A stretch of DNA of 64,000 bases from Nocardioides sp. URHA0020 (GTDB taxonomy: Bacteria > Actinomycetota > Actinomycetes > Propionibacteriales > Nocardioidaceae). Within the stretch, counting starts at the first letter, position 1, and the number at the start of each line of letters is the position of its first letter. The DNA lies in contig NZ_KK211168.1 in assembly GCF_000620705.1 (NCBI RefSeq), positions 481,520 to 545,519 on the forward strand, read 5' to 3'. Below the pieces are notes generated by a model. It was not told where the DNA came from, did not search any database, and saw only the letters and a list, made by a program, of their open reading frames with translations. Shown here one piece after another: positions 7,768 through 16,959 of this stretch. Made by a program: the position numbers and the translations under genes.

Positions 7768-10410
7768 ATGTCACGAAATTTCCTGCACGTCTCAGGCTGG
7801 ACCCTGCGCCGCAAGCTGGCGCTGGTGCTGGCCTTCCCGCTGATCTTCGCCGTCTCCTTCGGCATCGCCCGTGTGACGAGCGAGTGGCAGGAGTACACCG
7901 ACCACGCCGCCGCCGCCAGCCAGGTGACGGTGCTGCCCGCTGCGGTCGCCTACCTGGACGCCGCCGAGCACGCTGCCGTCGTGGCGCGCCGCAAGACGGC
8001 CGCCATCGACCCCCGCCGCGACAAGGCCGTCGCCCAGGTGGACGAGGCCGCGAAGGACCTCGAGACCGCGGCCGACGCCGCCGACCTGACGCCCGAGCAG
8101 AGCGAGCAGGTGGACTCGATCCTCGCGCTCAGCGAGCAGCTGCGGGACGGCACCGCCTACCTCAGCGTGGGCCAGTCCGTCTCCCAGGTGCGCCAGCTGC
8201 ACCAGGGCATCACCCAGCTCGTGACGCAGATCGTCAACGAGCAGGCACAGCCGGAGCCCAAGCTGCCCGTGCTCGTGCAGGCCCTCGACGGTCGCCTCGC
8301 GCTGTCGATGCAGCAGTTCCAGGTCGCGTACGCCAAGGGCACCGCGTCCAACCCCGTCGACCTGTCCGCGGAGGTCGGCGTCGAGGGTGCTGCCATCGAC
8401 CGTCTCGGCACCTCGCTCGGGCTCGAGGACGACCGGGTCATGGCGCTCAACCAGGGCAACTCCCAGCGCTTCGGCGAGGTCCGTGCCGGCGGCACCGACA
8501 TGGGCGGTCCCGAGGCCTACCAGCCGTACGACGACCTCACCGCCGACTTGCTCACCGACATCGACGGTGACCTGACCACGGCGGCCGGGAAGGCCCGATT
8601 CACTGCAATCGTCAGTGCCGCGGTCACCGGCATGTGCCTCCTGGTCGCCGTGCTCCTCGCACTCCTGATCGCCCGCACCATGCTGGGCCCGATCCGTCGG
8701 GTGCGCGACGGCGCGCTGCACGTCGCTCAGGAGGAGCTGCCCGGGACCGTCGCGCGCATCCGCGCCGGCGAGGACCCGGGCGAGATCGTCCCGATCGACG
8801 TCACGACCGAGGAGGAGATGGGGCAGCTCGCTCGCGCGTTCGACGAGATGCACCGCCAGGCGATCAGCCTGGCCTCGGGCGAGGCGGAGCTCCGCACGCA
8901 GGTGGGCGACATGTTCGCGACGCTCTCGCGTCGCAACACGACCCTGATCAACCAGCAGCTCGGGCTGATCGAGGACCTGGAGCGCGACGAGGAGGACCCG
9001 CGTCGCCTCGAGAGCCTCTTCCGGCTCGACCACCTCGCCTCGCGCATGCGGCGTACGGCGGAGAGCCTGATGGTCCTCGCGGACGCCCCGACCCCGGGCG
9101 CCGACGGCGTGGACCTCACTCTCGGCGACCTGCTCCAGGCCGCCATCGCCGGTGTGCGCGACTACCAGCGCGTGCAGATCCTCTCCACGCCGGACGGCCG
9201 GCTCGCTGGCGCCGCGGCGCCGGACGTCGTGCACCTGCTCACCGAGCTGGTCGACAACGCGCTCAACTACTCGCCGCCCACGGCACCGGTCATGATCGAG
9301 GCCACCCGGACCGCCATCGGGGTCGAGGTCGAGATCGCCGACGCCGGCCTGGGAGTCTCGGTCAGCGACCTCAGCCGCCTCAACGCCGAGCTGTCCTCCG
9401 GTGGCGAGATCACCGCCGAGACCGCGCGCCGGATGGGCCTGCTCGTGGTCAGCCGGCTGGCGCGCCGTCGCGGCATCACCGTCCGCCTCGAGCTCAACGA
9501 GCGCGGCGGCGTGACCGCCCGGATCGTGCTGCCTCCGGCGCTCCTGCCCGGCGCTACCCCGCTCTCGGCCGTCGAGTCGTGGACGCCCGTCGAGGAGCCG
9601 ACCCCGGTCGCCGCAGCGACGTACGCCGAGGAGCCGGCCGTCGCCGCGGCTCCCACCGTCACCCCGGTCCCCCGACCCGAGGTGGTCAGCACCGACACGA
9701 CCGAGGAGCAGTCGACCACCCGCTACCTCGCGGCCATCGACGCCCTCACCCGGCTGCCGCAGCGTCAGCCGAGCCGGGTCTCCGAGCCGGACTCGGACCC
9801 CGAGCCCGAGCCGGTGCCGGTGCCGGTGCCGGTCGCCGTCGTACCCGAGCCCGCCCCGGAGCCCGAGCCCGAGCCTGAGCCGGAGCCCGAGGTGGAGCCG
9901 GTCGCCGTAGAGCCGGAGCCCGAGCCCGTGCTCTCGCCGGTCGCCGTCGTACCGACGCTGGCCGTGCGCTCCCTCCCGGAGCGGCAGGTCCAGCAAGCGC
10001 CCGAGCCACCGCCCGAGCGTGAACCGTTGCACGAACCGATGCCCGCAGGAGGAGCCGTCGGCACCGAGGAATCGCCCATCTTCGCGACCCTGCAGTCCAA
10101 CTGGTTCAGCTCGTCGAACGAGCGGGCCCAGGGATGGGCGTCCACCGAGGTCGAGGCCGGCTGGGAGGCCGCGCACCGCATCGCCGAGGTCCCGAACGGC
10201 TCGGTCGGGGCGACGGGGCTCCCCGTACGACGTCCCGGTCAGCGACTGGTCCCCGGTGGCGTGACCGCCGCGGCGCCGCCGGTCGTCCGGGACCCCGAGG
10301 CGATCAGGGCTCGCCTGGCCGCTCACGCCGCGGGCGTCTCGCGTGGACGCACCAGCGCAGGCAAGCCGCAGTCCACCGACCCGTCACAGAAGGAAGCCGA
10401 CAACGCATGA
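7768..10410 (+). CDS. cvnA: conservon sensor-kinase-like protein CvnA
   Basis: The membrane sensor of a conservon, about 880 residues. A first membrane helix (about 14-33) is followed by an extracytoplasmic helical region of the nitrate-sensing type. A second helix (about 280-300) leads to a HAMP domain, a dimerisation segment with [16 protein letters not shown] and a GHKL ATPase domain ([15 protein letters not shown]). After residue 590 comes a long low-complexity tail rich in Pro-Glu, typical of conservon kinases. ATG 7768 is preferred over 7762 because AAGGTGG sits 7 bases before it. It heads cvnABCD with a 4-base overlap into cvnB. In Streptomyces these systems act like membrane-linked G-protein switches. 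Confidence 0.9.
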   Translation: MSRNFLHVSGWTLRRKLALVLAFPLIFAVSFGIARVTSEWQEYTDHAAAASQVTVLPAAVAYLDAAEHAAVVARRKTAAIDPRRDKAVAQVDEAAKDLETAADAADLTPEQSEQVDSILALSEQLRDGTAYLSVGQSVSQVRQLHQGITQLVTQIVNEQAQPEPKLPVLVQALDGRLALSMQQFQVAYAKGTASNPVDLSAEVGVEGAAIDRLGTSLGLEDDRVMALNQGNSQRFGEVRAGGTDMGGPEAYQPYDDLTADLLTDIDGDLTTAAGKARFTAIVSAAVTGMCLLVAVLLALLIARTMLGPIRRVRDGALHVAQEELPGTVARIRAGEDPGEIVPIDVTTEEEMGQLARAFDEMHRQAISLASGEAELRTQVGDMFATLSRRNTTLINQQLGLIEDLERDEEDPRRLESLFRLDHLASRMRRTAESLMVLADAPTPGADGVDLTLGDLLQAAIAGVRDYQRVQILSTPDGRLAGAAAPDVVHLLTELVDNALNYSPPTAPVMIEATRTAIGVEVEIADAGLGVSVSDLSRLNAELSSGGEITAETARRMGLLVVSRLARRRGITVRLELNERGGVTARIVLPPALLPGATPLSAVESWTPVEEPTPVAAATYAEEPAVAAAPTVTPVPRPEVVSTDTTEEQSTTRYLAAIDALTRLPQRQPSRVSEPDSDPEPEPVPVPVPVAVVPEPAPEPEPEPEPEPEVEPVAVEPEPEPVLSPVAVVPTLAVRSLPERQVQQAPEPPPEREPLHEPMPAGGAVGTEESPIFATLQSNWFSSSNERAQGWASTEVEAGWEAAHRIAEVPNGSVGATGLPVRRPGQRLVPGGVTAAAPPVVRDPEAIRARLAAHAAGVSRGRTSAGKPQSTDPSQKEADNA

Positions 10411-10841
10411 ACGCGAACCCGTTTGCGCCGCCCGTGACACAGCAGGGCCGAGAGCTGGACTGGGTCGTGACCCGGTTCACCGAGGAGGTCCCGTCCGCCG
10501 CGCACGCCATCCTGGTCTCGGCCGACGGCCTCCTGATGGCCGCCAGCTCCGGCATCCCCGGGGACCGCGCGGAGCAGGTCGCCGCCGTCTCCTCGGGTCT
10601 GGCCAGCCTGGCCGTCGGCGCCTCCAGGCTCTTCGACGGCGGGGCGGTGCTGCAGACGGTCGTCGAGATGGAGCAGGGCTTCCTGCTCCTGATGAGCGTC
10701 GGCGACGGCTCCCACTTGGCGGTGCTGACCCAGGACTCGGCCGACATCGGCCAGGTCGGGTACGAGATGGCACTCCTGGTCGACCGCGTCGGGCAGATGG
10801 TGCAGGCTCGGGCCCGCGTCCTGAGCGACACACCGGGGTGA
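10407..10841 (+). CDS. cvnB: roadblock/LC7 protein CvnB
   Basis: A 144-residue roadblock/LC7-domain protein. The core from about residue 12 has the expected alternation: [20 protein letters not shown], then [10 protein letters not shown], then a helix and [14 protein letters not shown]. Roadblock proteins bind small GTPases and in the MglA/MglB pair stimulate GTP hydrolysis, so CvnB is probably the regulator of CvnD. Its ATG overlaps the cvnA stop (ATGA), and cvnC follows after 4 bases. Longer upstream frames are extensions into cvnA. Confidence 0.92.
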   Translation: MNANPFAPPVTQQGRELDWVVTRFTEEVPSAAHAILVSADGLLMAASSGIPGDRAEQVAAVSSGLASLAVGASRLFDGGAVLQTVVEMEQGFLLLMSVGDGSHLAVLTQDSADIGQVGYEMALLVDRVGQMVQARARVLSDTPG

Positions 10842-10845
10842 CCGC

Positions 10846-11223
10846 ATGGAGCCAGAGAACTCGCCGCCCGACGGAGACGCAGACGACTCCCGCGCCGTCC
10901 GGGTCCGGCCGTTCACCCTCACCTCGGGGCGGACCACGCCGCGCGTCGACCTGCCGTTCGAGGCCACGCTGCGCCGCCTCGGAGCGGCCAGCGGCGGCCC
11001 GGTCGAGGCTCACCTCACCCGGATCCTCGAGGTCTGCGACCGCCGCTCGGTCGCCGAAGTCTCGGCACTGGTCTCGATGCCCATCGGCGTCGTACGAGTG
11101 CTGCTTGCCGACCTGGTCGAGCTCGGCCAGGTCCGCGTCCAGACCACCATCCAGAAGGACTCATCGCTCGACGAGCGACGAGAGCTGATCGAAAGGACGC
11201 TTCGTGGACTACGCACGCTCTAG
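10846..11223 (+). CDS. cvnC: DUF742 protein CvnC
   Basis: A 125-residue DUF742 protein, the third conservon component. After an acidic, proline-rich start comes VRPFTLTSGRTTP, then a helical region VSALVSMPIGVVRVLLADLV that resembles a winged-helix recognition unit. DUF742 proteins are suggested to bind DNA or CvnB/CvnD, but their exact job is unsettled. Its last 20 bases overlap the start of cvnD, a typical conservon arrangement. Confidence 0.92.
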   Translation: MEPENSPPDGDADDSRAVRVRPFTLTSGRTTPRVDLPFEATLRRLGAASGGPVEAHLTRILEVCDRRSVAEVSALVSMPIGVVRVLLADLVELGQVRVQTTIQKDSSLDERRELIERTLRGLRTL

Positions 11224-11800
11224 CGACCAGCGCACGGCGGCGTCGACGAAGATCGTCGTCGCCGGTGGGTTCGGTGTCGGCAAGACGACCCTGGTCGGCA
11301 CGGTCTCCGAGATCATGCCGCTGCGCACCGAGGCGCTGGTGACCAACCAGTCCGAGGGCGTCGACGACCTCGCCAACGTGCCCCAGAAGGGGACCACCAC
11401 GGTGGCGATGGACTTCGGCCGGATCACCCTGGGCGAGGACCTGGTGCTCTACCTCTTCGGCACCCCGGGCCAGCGCCGCTTCTGGTTCATGTGGGACGAC
11501 CTGTGCCTCGGCGCGATCGGCGCGATCGTGCTGGTCGACACCGAGCGGCTCGACGAGGCGTTCTCGCCGCTCGACTACTTCGAGCAGCGCGGCCTGCCCT
11601 TCATCGTGGCCGTCAACCAGTTCGAGGACGCGCCGCAGTACCCGCTGGGTGACGTCGCCACCGCGCTCGCCCTCTCCCCCGGCACGCCGGTGATCCGCAT
11701 CGACGCCCGCCGCCGGGACTCGGTCAAGCAGGCGCTGGTGCGCGTCACCGAGTTCTCGCTGGAGAAGCTGAGTCAGGACGTGCCCGTCCCCGCGAGCTGA
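11204..11800 (+). CDS. cvnD: conservon small GTPase CvnD
   Basis: A 198-residue Ras/MglA-like GTP-binding protein and the output switch of the conservon. The P-loop GGFGVGKTT lies at residues 21-29, a KGTTTVAMDFG switch I region follows at 62-72, and FGTPGQ at 85-90 replaces the usual DxxGQ of switch II. The guanine-specificity NKxD is degenerate (VNQFED, 137-142), a known feature of CvnD proteins. It starts at GTG 11204 inside cvnC. Usual conservons may continue with a cytochrome P450 gene; here the next gene, 28 bases on, is a phospholipase D-like synthase, so the operon appears to stop or be remodelled. Confidence 0.93.
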   Translation: MDYARSSDQRTAASTKIVVAGGFGVGKTTLVGTVSEIMPLRTEALVTNQSEGVDDLANVPQKGTTTVAMDFGRITLGEDLVLYLFGTPGQRRFWFMWDDLCLGAIGAIVLVDTERLDEAFSPLDYFEQRGLPFIVAVNQFEDAPQYPLGDVATALALSPGTPVIRIDARRRDSVKQALVRVTEFSLEKLSQDVPVPAS

Positions 11801-11827
11801 GCGGCGGCCGGTCGCTAGATTGAGCGG

Positions 11828-13093
11828 GTGAGCAGCTCTTCCTCGTCCCGCTGGCCCGACTCGCTGCTCCGGGTGGTCCGTCGGACGATGCTCACCCTGG
11901 TCGGCGTCCAGCTGGCGCTGGCCATCGGGATGACGCTGGTCGACTCCTACCGGCGCCGGGGCAAGAAGCCCAAGCCCTTCCCGATCACGCCGCCGGTCGA
12001 GGTCCAGGTGGGCGGCGGCGCGCTCACGCCGTACACCTACGGCCAGGACCTGTACGACGCGATGCTCGCCGCGATCGACGGCGCCCAGAAGCAGATCCTC
12101 TTCGAGACCTACATCTGGAAGGGCGACGAGATCGGCGAGAAGTTCAAGGCCGCGCTCGCCGCCGCCGCCGACCGCGGGGTCGAGGTCTACTGCATCTACG
12201 ACGGATTCGCGAACCTCGTGGTCTCGCCGCGGTTCAAGCGCTTCCCGCCGACGATGAAGGTGCTGCGCTACCCGATCTACCCGGCCGGCTGGAGGTTCTA
12301 CGACCTGGCCCGCTACGGCCGCGACCACCGCAAGATCCTGGTCGTGGACGACACGGTGGGCTTCGTCGGGGGCTACAACATCGGCACGGCGTACGCCACG
12401 GAGTGGCGCGACACCCACGTGCGCATCACCGGGCCGGGCGTCTGGGACCTGAAGCGTGCGTTCGCGGACTTCTGGAACCTCAACCGCCGTCGCCGCATCG
12501 GTACGTCGGAGCGGCCGCTGCTGCTCGAGACCGCGTCGACCTGGGAGACCCGGATCCGCTTCCACCGCAACGTGCCGCGGCTGTGGATGTTCCCGATCCG
12601 CTCGATGTACATCGAGGCGATCAACCGGTCCTCGCAGCGGGTCTGGATGACGCACGCCTACTTCTGCCCCGACCAGGACTTCGTCGACGCGATGAAGGCG
12701 GCCTCGCGGCGCGGCGTCGACGTACGCCTCCTGCTGCCGCTCAAGTCCAACCACATCGTGGCCGACTGGATCTCGCGCGGCTACTTCTCCCAGCTGCTCG
12801 ACTCCGGGGTGCGCATCTTCCGCTTCCGCGACGCGATGGTGCACGCGAAGACCTCCACGATCGACAGCACCTGGTCGACCATCGGCACGGCGAACGTCGA
12901 CCGCCTCAGCCTGCAGGGCAACTACGAGATCAACGTCGAGGTGATCGACCCGGCCTTCGCGGCCACCATGGAGACGATCTACGCCGCCGACGAGACCAAC
13001 TGCCTCGAGCTCACCGCCAGCGAGTGGGCCGCCCGCGACCTCTACCGCAGGTTCACCGAGATGATCCTCGCTCCCCTGCGTCCACTGCTCTGA
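11828..13093 (+). CDS. phospholipase D-like / cardiolipin synthase-type protein
   Basis: A 421-residue membrane-anchored protein of the PLD superfamily. One hydrophobic helix (about 21-40) is followed by two catalytic HKD modules, His167 in HRKILVVDD and His339 in HAKTSTIDS, each with the downstream Gly and Asn expected of the active site (GGYNIGTAY, GTANVDR). Two HKD modules after a membrane anchor is the layout of bacterial cardiolipin synthases, which join two phosphatidylglycerols. Other phosphatidyl transfer is possible. The GTG start is 28 bases after cvnD, so it may be read from the conservon promoter. Confidence 0.88.
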   Translation: MSSSSSSRWPDSLLRVVRRTMLTLVGVQLALAIGMTLVDSYRRRGKKPKPFPITPPVEVQVGGGALTPYTYGQDLYDAMLAAIDGAQKQILFETYIWKGDEIGEKFKAALAAAADRGVEVYCIYDGFANLVVSPRFKRFPPTMKVLRYPIYPAGWRFYDLARYGRDHRKILVVDDTVGFVGGYNIGTAYATEWRDTHVRITGPGVWDLKRAFADFWNLNRRRRIGTSERPLLLETASTWETRIRFHRNVPRLWMFPIRSMYIEAINRSSQRVWMTHAYFCPDQDFVDAMKAASRRGVDVRLLLPLKSNHIVADWISRGYFSQLLDSGVRIFRFRDAMVHAKTSTIDSTWSTIGTANVDRLSLQGNYEINVEVIDPAFAATMETIYAADETNCLELTASEWAARDLYRRFTEMILAPLRPLL

Positions 13094-13095
13094 GA

Positions 13096-13130
13096 TGGTC
13101 TCGAGGCTCGGGCCCGGAGGCCCTCGCACC
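13096..13130. repeat. partial REP-like element between convergent genes
   Basis: GGTCTCGAGGCTCGGGCCCG and the following GGAGGCCCTCGCACC are a shortened, diverged copy of the REP-like element. It lies in the 41-bp gap between the stops of the PLD-like gene and the DNA glycosylase gene. Its own palindrome would form a hairpin suited to terminating both transcripts. Confidence 0.6.
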
Positions 13131-13134
13131 ACTG

Positions 13135-14064
13135 TCACCGACGGGTGACCGTCGCCGGCAGGTGGGTGCGGGGGGCCATCCGGGCGCCGTGGCGGGGACG
13201 CCGGCGCCCGCCCATCAGCAGCAGCGTGACGACGCGGTTGCGGTGCGGTCGCCAGGGCTCGAGGAACTCGGCCATCTCGGCGTCGTCGAAGTCGCGGCCC
13301 TCCACGGCCCAGCCGACCTGGTGCGCGACGTGGTAGTCGCCGAAGGAGACGGCGTCGGCGTCGCCGTGCGCGCGCTGGCGCACCTCCGCGGCGGTCCAGA
13401 CCCCGATGCCGGGCAGGCTCGTCAGGCGGCGCTCGACCTCGTCGCCGGGCAGCCCGACGGTGCGCTCCAGGGCGTCGGCGACGCGGGCCGCGGTGACCAG
13501 GGCACGGGAGCGGGCCGGGTCGATGTGCATCCGCAGCCACTCCCACGACGGCACCTGCCGGATCGTGTCGGCCGACGGCTGGACCCAGAGCTGGTGCTCC
13601 GCGCCGGGGCCTGGTGCGCGCTCGCCGTACCGGTGGACCAGCATCCGGAAGCCCGCGAACGCCTCCTGGCCGGTCACCTTCTGCTCGATGATCGCCGGCG
13701 TCAGCGCCTCCATCACGAGGCCGCTGCGACCGAAGCGCCACTGGCCGTGGCGCCGCCAGACGTCCTCGACGGAGTGGATCCGGGGCTCGAAGCCGGTCAG
13801 GTCGTCAGCGGCACCGAGCAGCGCCGGCACCGCGTCGAGCACCCAGTCGCCCCCGGGTCCCCACGCCTGCGCCCGCACCACGCCCTCGCCCGAGCGCGGC
13901 TCGAGGACCAGGGTGGCCGGGCCGGTCGGCGTACGGATGCCGCGCCAGTGCTGGTCGCCGACCGTCCGGTACGTCGGGTCGCCCGCGCCGCGCCGGTGCG
14001 CACGCAGCGCGCCGCTGACGGAGCACGGCCAGTCGGGTCGCCACTCCCGCACCCGTCCGTCCAC
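13135..14064 (-). CDS. HhH-GPD DNA glycosylase, AlkA-like
   Basis: About 309 residues. A DNA-3-methyladenine glycosylase of the AlkA/HhH-GPD class, which removes alkylated bases in base excision repair. The helix-hairpin-helix LTSLPGIGVWTAAEV is followed about 20 residues later by SFGDYHV, whose Asp is the likely catalytic residue. The N-terminal half is the diverged AlkA-like beta domain. The start is taken as GTG 14064 (VDGRVREW); GTG 14053 is an alternative. The frame stays open much further, across the antisense of the enoyl-CoA hydratase gene, but that part is a shadow. It is divergent from the hydratase gene and convergent with the PLD-like gene. Confidence 0.85.
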   Translation of the reverse strand: MDGRVREWRPDWPCSVSGALRAHRRGAGDPTYRTVGDQHWRGIRTPTGPATLVLEPRSGEGVVRAQAWGPGGDWVLDAVPALLGAADDLTGFEPRIHSVEDVWRRHGQWRFGRSGLVMEALTPAIIEQKVTGQEAFAGFRMLVHRYGERAPGPGAEHQLWVQPSADTIRQVPSWEWLRMHIDPARSRALVTAARVADALERTVGLPGDEVERRLTSLPGIGVWTAAEVRQRAHGDADAVSFGDYHVAHQVGWAVEGRDFDDAEMAEFLEPWRPHRNRVVTLLLMGGRRRPRHGARMAPRTHLPATVTRR

Positions 14065-14094
14065 GCCACCGACGATAGCCGCACCCGCGGACAC

Positions 14095-14108
14095 TGGAAC
14101 ACGTTCTA
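14095..14108. promoter_or_regulatory. KstR-like operator
   Basis: TGGAACACGTTCTA fits the published KstR consensus TNNAACNNGTTNNA at every fixed position. KstR is the TetR-type repressor of steroid and cholesterol catabolism genes in mycobacteria and rhodococci. The site ends 10 bases before the enoyl-CoA hydratase ATG and overlaps a possible -10 (TACCCT at 14107-14112), so a bound repressor would block a leaderless promoter. Confidence 0.6.
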
Positions 14109-14118
14109 CCCTGACCCC

Positions 14119-14904
14119 ATGACGCTGCAGATCGACGACCTCCACCGGGTCCGCACCCTCACCCTCGACCGGCCCGAGGCGCTCAACGCGTTCAACGAGG
14201 CGTTGTACGACGCGACCGCGGAGGCGCTGCTCGAGGCGGCGGACGACCCGGGCGTGGCGGTGGTCCTGCTGACCGGCAACGGCCGGGCCTTCAGCGCCGG
14301 CACCGACCTGCTGGAGATGCATGCCCGTGCGACCGACCCGGACTTCGTGCCGGGCAAGCACGGGTTCCTGGGCCTGCTCGACGCGCTCGTGGACTTCCCG
14401 AAGCCACTGGTCTGCGCGGTCAACGGGCTGGGACTCGGCATCGGGGCGACGATCCTGGGGTACGCCGACCTCGCGTTCATGTCGACGGCCGCACGGCTGA
14501 AGTGCCCCTTCACCAGCCTGGGCGTCGCACCCGAGGCCGCGTCGTCGTACCTCTTCCCCCGGCTGCTCGGCCGCCAGGACGCCGCCTGGATGCTGCTGTC
14601 GGCCGAGTGGGTCTCCGCCCAGGAGGCCCTGACGATGGGGCTGGTGTGGCGTGTCTGCGAGCCCGACGACCTGCTCCCCGAGGCCCGTCGGCACGCGGAG
14701 GTGCTCGCCGCTCGTCCGATCTCGTCGCTGATCGCCGTCAAGAGCACCATGACCGAGCCGCTGCGGGCCGGCGTCGCCGCCGCGCGCGAGCGGGAGAACG
14801 CCGCCTTCGCCGAGCTGATGGGCGGCCCCGCCAACCTGGAGGCCCTGACGGCCTTCGCCGAGGGCCGTGAGCCGGACTTCACCTCGCTCCCGCCCGGGTG
14901 GTGA
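14119..14904 (+). CDS. enoyl-CoA hydratase/isomerase family protein
   Basis: A 261-residue crotonase-fold enzyme that hydrates or isomerises an acyl-CoA double bond. The first oxyanion-hole segment is GRAFSAGTDLLEMH, the second is VNGLGLGIGATILGYADL, and CPFTSLGVAPEAASS carries a Glu at the position used by isomerases and some hydratases. The single-Glu pattern is closer to delta3,delta2-enoyl-CoA isomerases than to classical two-Glu hydratases. The KstR-like box directly upstream suggests a role in steroid side-chain or ring degradation; no other steroid gene is near, so the substrate is inferred. A possible -10 seven bases upstream implies leaderless translation. Confidence 0.88.
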   Translation: MTLQIDDLHRVRTLTLDRPEALNAFNEALYDATAEALLEAADDPGVAVVLLTGNGRAFSAGTDLLEMHARATDPDFVPGKHGFLGLLDALVDFPKPLVCAVNGLGLGIGATILGYADLAFMSTAARLKCPFTSLGVAPEAASSYLFPRLLGRQDAAWMLLSAEWVSAQEALTMGLVWRVCEPDDLLPEARRHAEVLAARPISSLIAVKSTMTEPLRAGVAAARERENAAFAELMGGPANLEALTAFAEGREPDFTSLPPGW

Positions 14905-14917
14905 CGGTCTCAGAGCC

Positions 14918-15904
14918 CTAGTACGCCGCCGAGGCCGGAGGCTCCGTCAGCACCCGCAGCGCCAGGTCCGTCGTCGACGGCACTCCGAAGTGGCCGACCA
15001 CCCGGGCGACCCGGTCCGGCTCGAGCGGCAGCAGGCCGGGACTGCCCGGCACGTCCGGGGTCAGCCCGAGATCCAGGTCGGTGCGCCCCGACATCATCGT
15101 CAGGTTGAACTCGAACCGCTCCCGGGCCTCCGGGGTGGACAACCGCTTCAGCACCGAGGCGCCGATGCGTCGGGTGCCCCGCTCGGCGCAGTAGGAGTCC
15201 AGCGTGGCCACGAGGGTCGCCCCGCCGGCATGGTCGATGTCGGCCCACACCGCGCGCATCGAGCCCATCTGCGAGAGCAGCACCGATGCGGACTTCTCGC
15301 CGATCCCCGGCACTCCCGGCAGGTTGTCGCTGCTGTCGCCGCGCAGGGCGGCGTACTCCAGGTAGTGCTCCGCGGCGACGCCGTACATGGCGTGCAGGCG
15401 GGCGGGGTTGAGCAGCGGCGAGCCGGCGATCCCGCCGCTGATCAGCCTCAGCACCTGGGTGTGGTCGCTGATGTGCGCGAAGACGTCGCGGTCGGAGGTG
15501 ATCAGGACACAGCTCCACCCCGAGCGCTCGGCCCACGCCGCGGCGGAGGCGTTGACGTCGTCGGCCTCCAGGCCGGCCGGGGTGACCGTGCGCATGCCCA
15601 GCGCGTCCAGCAGGGCACCGGCGCGGTCGAGCTGGTCGACGAGCGCGGGGTCCTTCTCGGCACGGCCGGCCTTGTACGCCGGGTAGGCCTGCTCGCGCAG
15701 CGACGAGGTGCGGTCGTCGAGGCCGAAGAGCACCGCGTCGGGCGCGAACTGGTCGATCGCCTCGAGGATCTGGCGCAGCATCCCGTGCAGCGCCCACGCC
15801 GGCCGGCCACCGCGGTCGTGCAGCTGCGACTCGGTCCGGGCGTGGTGGTTGCGGTGCAGCAGCGACGGCGCGTCGACGGCGAGCAGCAGGCGGCGGTCGG
15901 TCAC
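14918..15904 (-). CDS. 5'-3' exonuclease, PolI N-terminal domain type
   Basis: A 328-residue stand-alone 5'-3' exonuclease/flap nuclease, the equivalent of the DNA polymerase I N-terminal domain. Acidic metal-binding positions appear in LLLAVDAP, FGLDDR, LEADDVNA and TSDRDVFAH. The DNA-binding helix-hairpin-helix is GVPGIGEKSAS, preceded by the conserved GDSSDNLP. Such enzymes trim RNA primers and flaps during replication and repair. It overlaps the end of the upstream App1-type gene by four bases, so both share a transcript. It is convergent with the enoyl-CoA hydratase gene. Confidence 0.92.
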   Translation of the reverse strand: MTDRRLLLAVDAPSLLHRNHHARTESQLHDRGGRPAWALHGMLRQILEAIDQFAPDAVLFGLDDRTSSLREQAYPAYKAGRAEKDPALVDQLDRAGALLDALGMRTVTPAGLEADDVNASAAAWAERSGWSCVLITSDRDVFAHISDHTQVLRLISGGIAGSPLLNPARLHAMYGVAAEHYLEYAALRGDSSDNLPGVPGIGEKSASVLLSQMGSMRAVWADIDHAGGATLVATLDSYCAERGTRRIGASVLKRLSTPEARERFEFNLTMMSGRTDLDLGLTPDVPGSPGLLPLEPDRVARVVGHFGVPSTTDLALRVLTEPPASAAY

Positions 15905-16926
15905 AGGAGCCCCAGCCCCGCCGCGTGCCGGCGTACGGCGTCGCTGTCGGCCGCCAGCACGAACGGGACGTCGTGGTCCCAGCTGTCCGACACCGCCTCC
16001 ACGCGACCGTCACCGGGGTCCAGGCGCACCTCGCGGATGTAGACGGCCAGCACCCGGCCCGGGTGCTCGCGGACGATGTCGGCGTAGACCTCCGGGTCCT
16101 TCTCACCCGAGTCGCCGATCAGCACGAAGGGCAGGTGCGGGTGCAGCTCCAGGATCTCCGAGATCCGCTCGTGCTTGCGCGCGCGGCCGTCCTTGTCGCC
16201 GATCAGGTCGCGCAGCAGCACCGGTCCGAGGGGGAAGTCGCGGTGGCGCAGGAAGCCGACCAGGAAGGCGTAGAGGTTCCAGGGGCTGGAGGACACGTAG
16301 AAGACGGGGTTCGTCCTCGCGGCCAGGTCCTGGTAGAGCTCGGCGGCGCCCGGGAACGGCGTCCGGGTCAGGGCCGAGCCCGTGAGCGTCTGTCGCAGCA
16401 TCTGTCCGACCCGCTGGACGCCGGTCTCGAGGATGGTGTCGTCGACGTCGGAGACGATGCCGAAGCGGGCCGACTGCCCCGGCACCCGGACCCGCACGGG
16501 TGTCCGGTACGGCTCGGCGAGACCGCGGTAGCCGCCCACCAGCTCGACCGTGCCGTCCTGCCACGGGTCGGCGAGCACGCTCGGTCGCAGCTCGGCGTGG
16601 AAGTAGCCCTCCCCGTCGGTCTCGACCTCGACGCTGGCGTCGCCGACGGTCACCAGCAGGGGTACGCCGGGCAGCTCGTCGGTCACGAACTGGCCCAGGC
16701 TGCGTCGCAGGCTCGCGCCGAGCCCCTCGCCCTCCATGACCGGCGCGGGGGGCGCGTTGTCGAGCACCCGGCCCCGGACGATGACGCCCTCCGGGCCACC
16801 GTGGCCGACGTAGGCGTCGATCCGGAAGTTCTCGGGGGCACCGCCCGACCGGCGCCTCAGCCGGGCGGCGTCCCACCGGCGCTCCGCCTCGACCAGCAGC
16901 CACTGCTTGCGTCCCACGGTCCCCAA
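15901..16926 (-). CDS. App1-type phosphatidate phosphatase family protein (DUF2183)
   Basis: A 341-residue protein whose C-terminal half carries the HAD-like catalytic sequence IVSDVDDTILETG (DxDxT) and the later FVLIGDSGEKDPEVY. These are hallmarks of the App1/DUF2183 family, which includes the yeast actin patch phosphatidate phosphatase. The N-terminal half (VIVRGRVLDN, then VEVETDGEGYFHAEL) looks like the beta-rich domain found with it. It may dephosphorylate phosphatidate or a related lipid; the bacterial substrate is not settled. It is first in a two-gene operon with the 5'-3' exonuclease and divergent from ligB with a 33-bp gap. Confidence 0.85.
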   Translation of the reverse strand: MGTVGRKQWLLVEAERRWDAARLRRRSGGAPENFRIDAYVGHGGPEGVIVRGRVLDNAPPAPVMEGEGLGASLRRSLGQFVTDELPGVPLLVTVGDASVEVETDGEGYFHAELRPSVLADPWQDGTVELVGGYRGLAEPYRTPVRVRVPGQSARFGIVSDVDDTILETGVQRVGQMLRQTLTGSALTRTPFPGAAELYQDLAARTNPVFYVSSSPWNLYAFLVGFLRHRDFPLGPVLLRDLIGDKDGRARKHERISEILELHPHLPFVLIGDSGEKDPEVYADIVREHPGRVLAVYIREVRLDPGDGRVEAVSDSWDHDVPFVLAADSDAVRRHAAGLGLL

Positions 16927-16959
16927 CCTAGTGTCGGTCCGTTGGTCTTGAATGGAGGC

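Noticed and set aside
9780..9960. Pro-Glu repeat DNA as a separate repeat element
   Set aside because: It is coding low-complexity sequence of the CvnA tail, a normal feature of these kinases.
7792..10326. Long reading frame antisense to cvnA
   Set aside because: It mirrors cvnA, has no family-like segments, and is produced by the high GC third-position bias. The sense frame has all conservon features.
13135..14694. Long fused frame including the DNA glycosylase
   Set aside because: Only its C-terminal 309 codons look like the AlkA family; the remainder is antisense to the enoyl-CoA hydratase.
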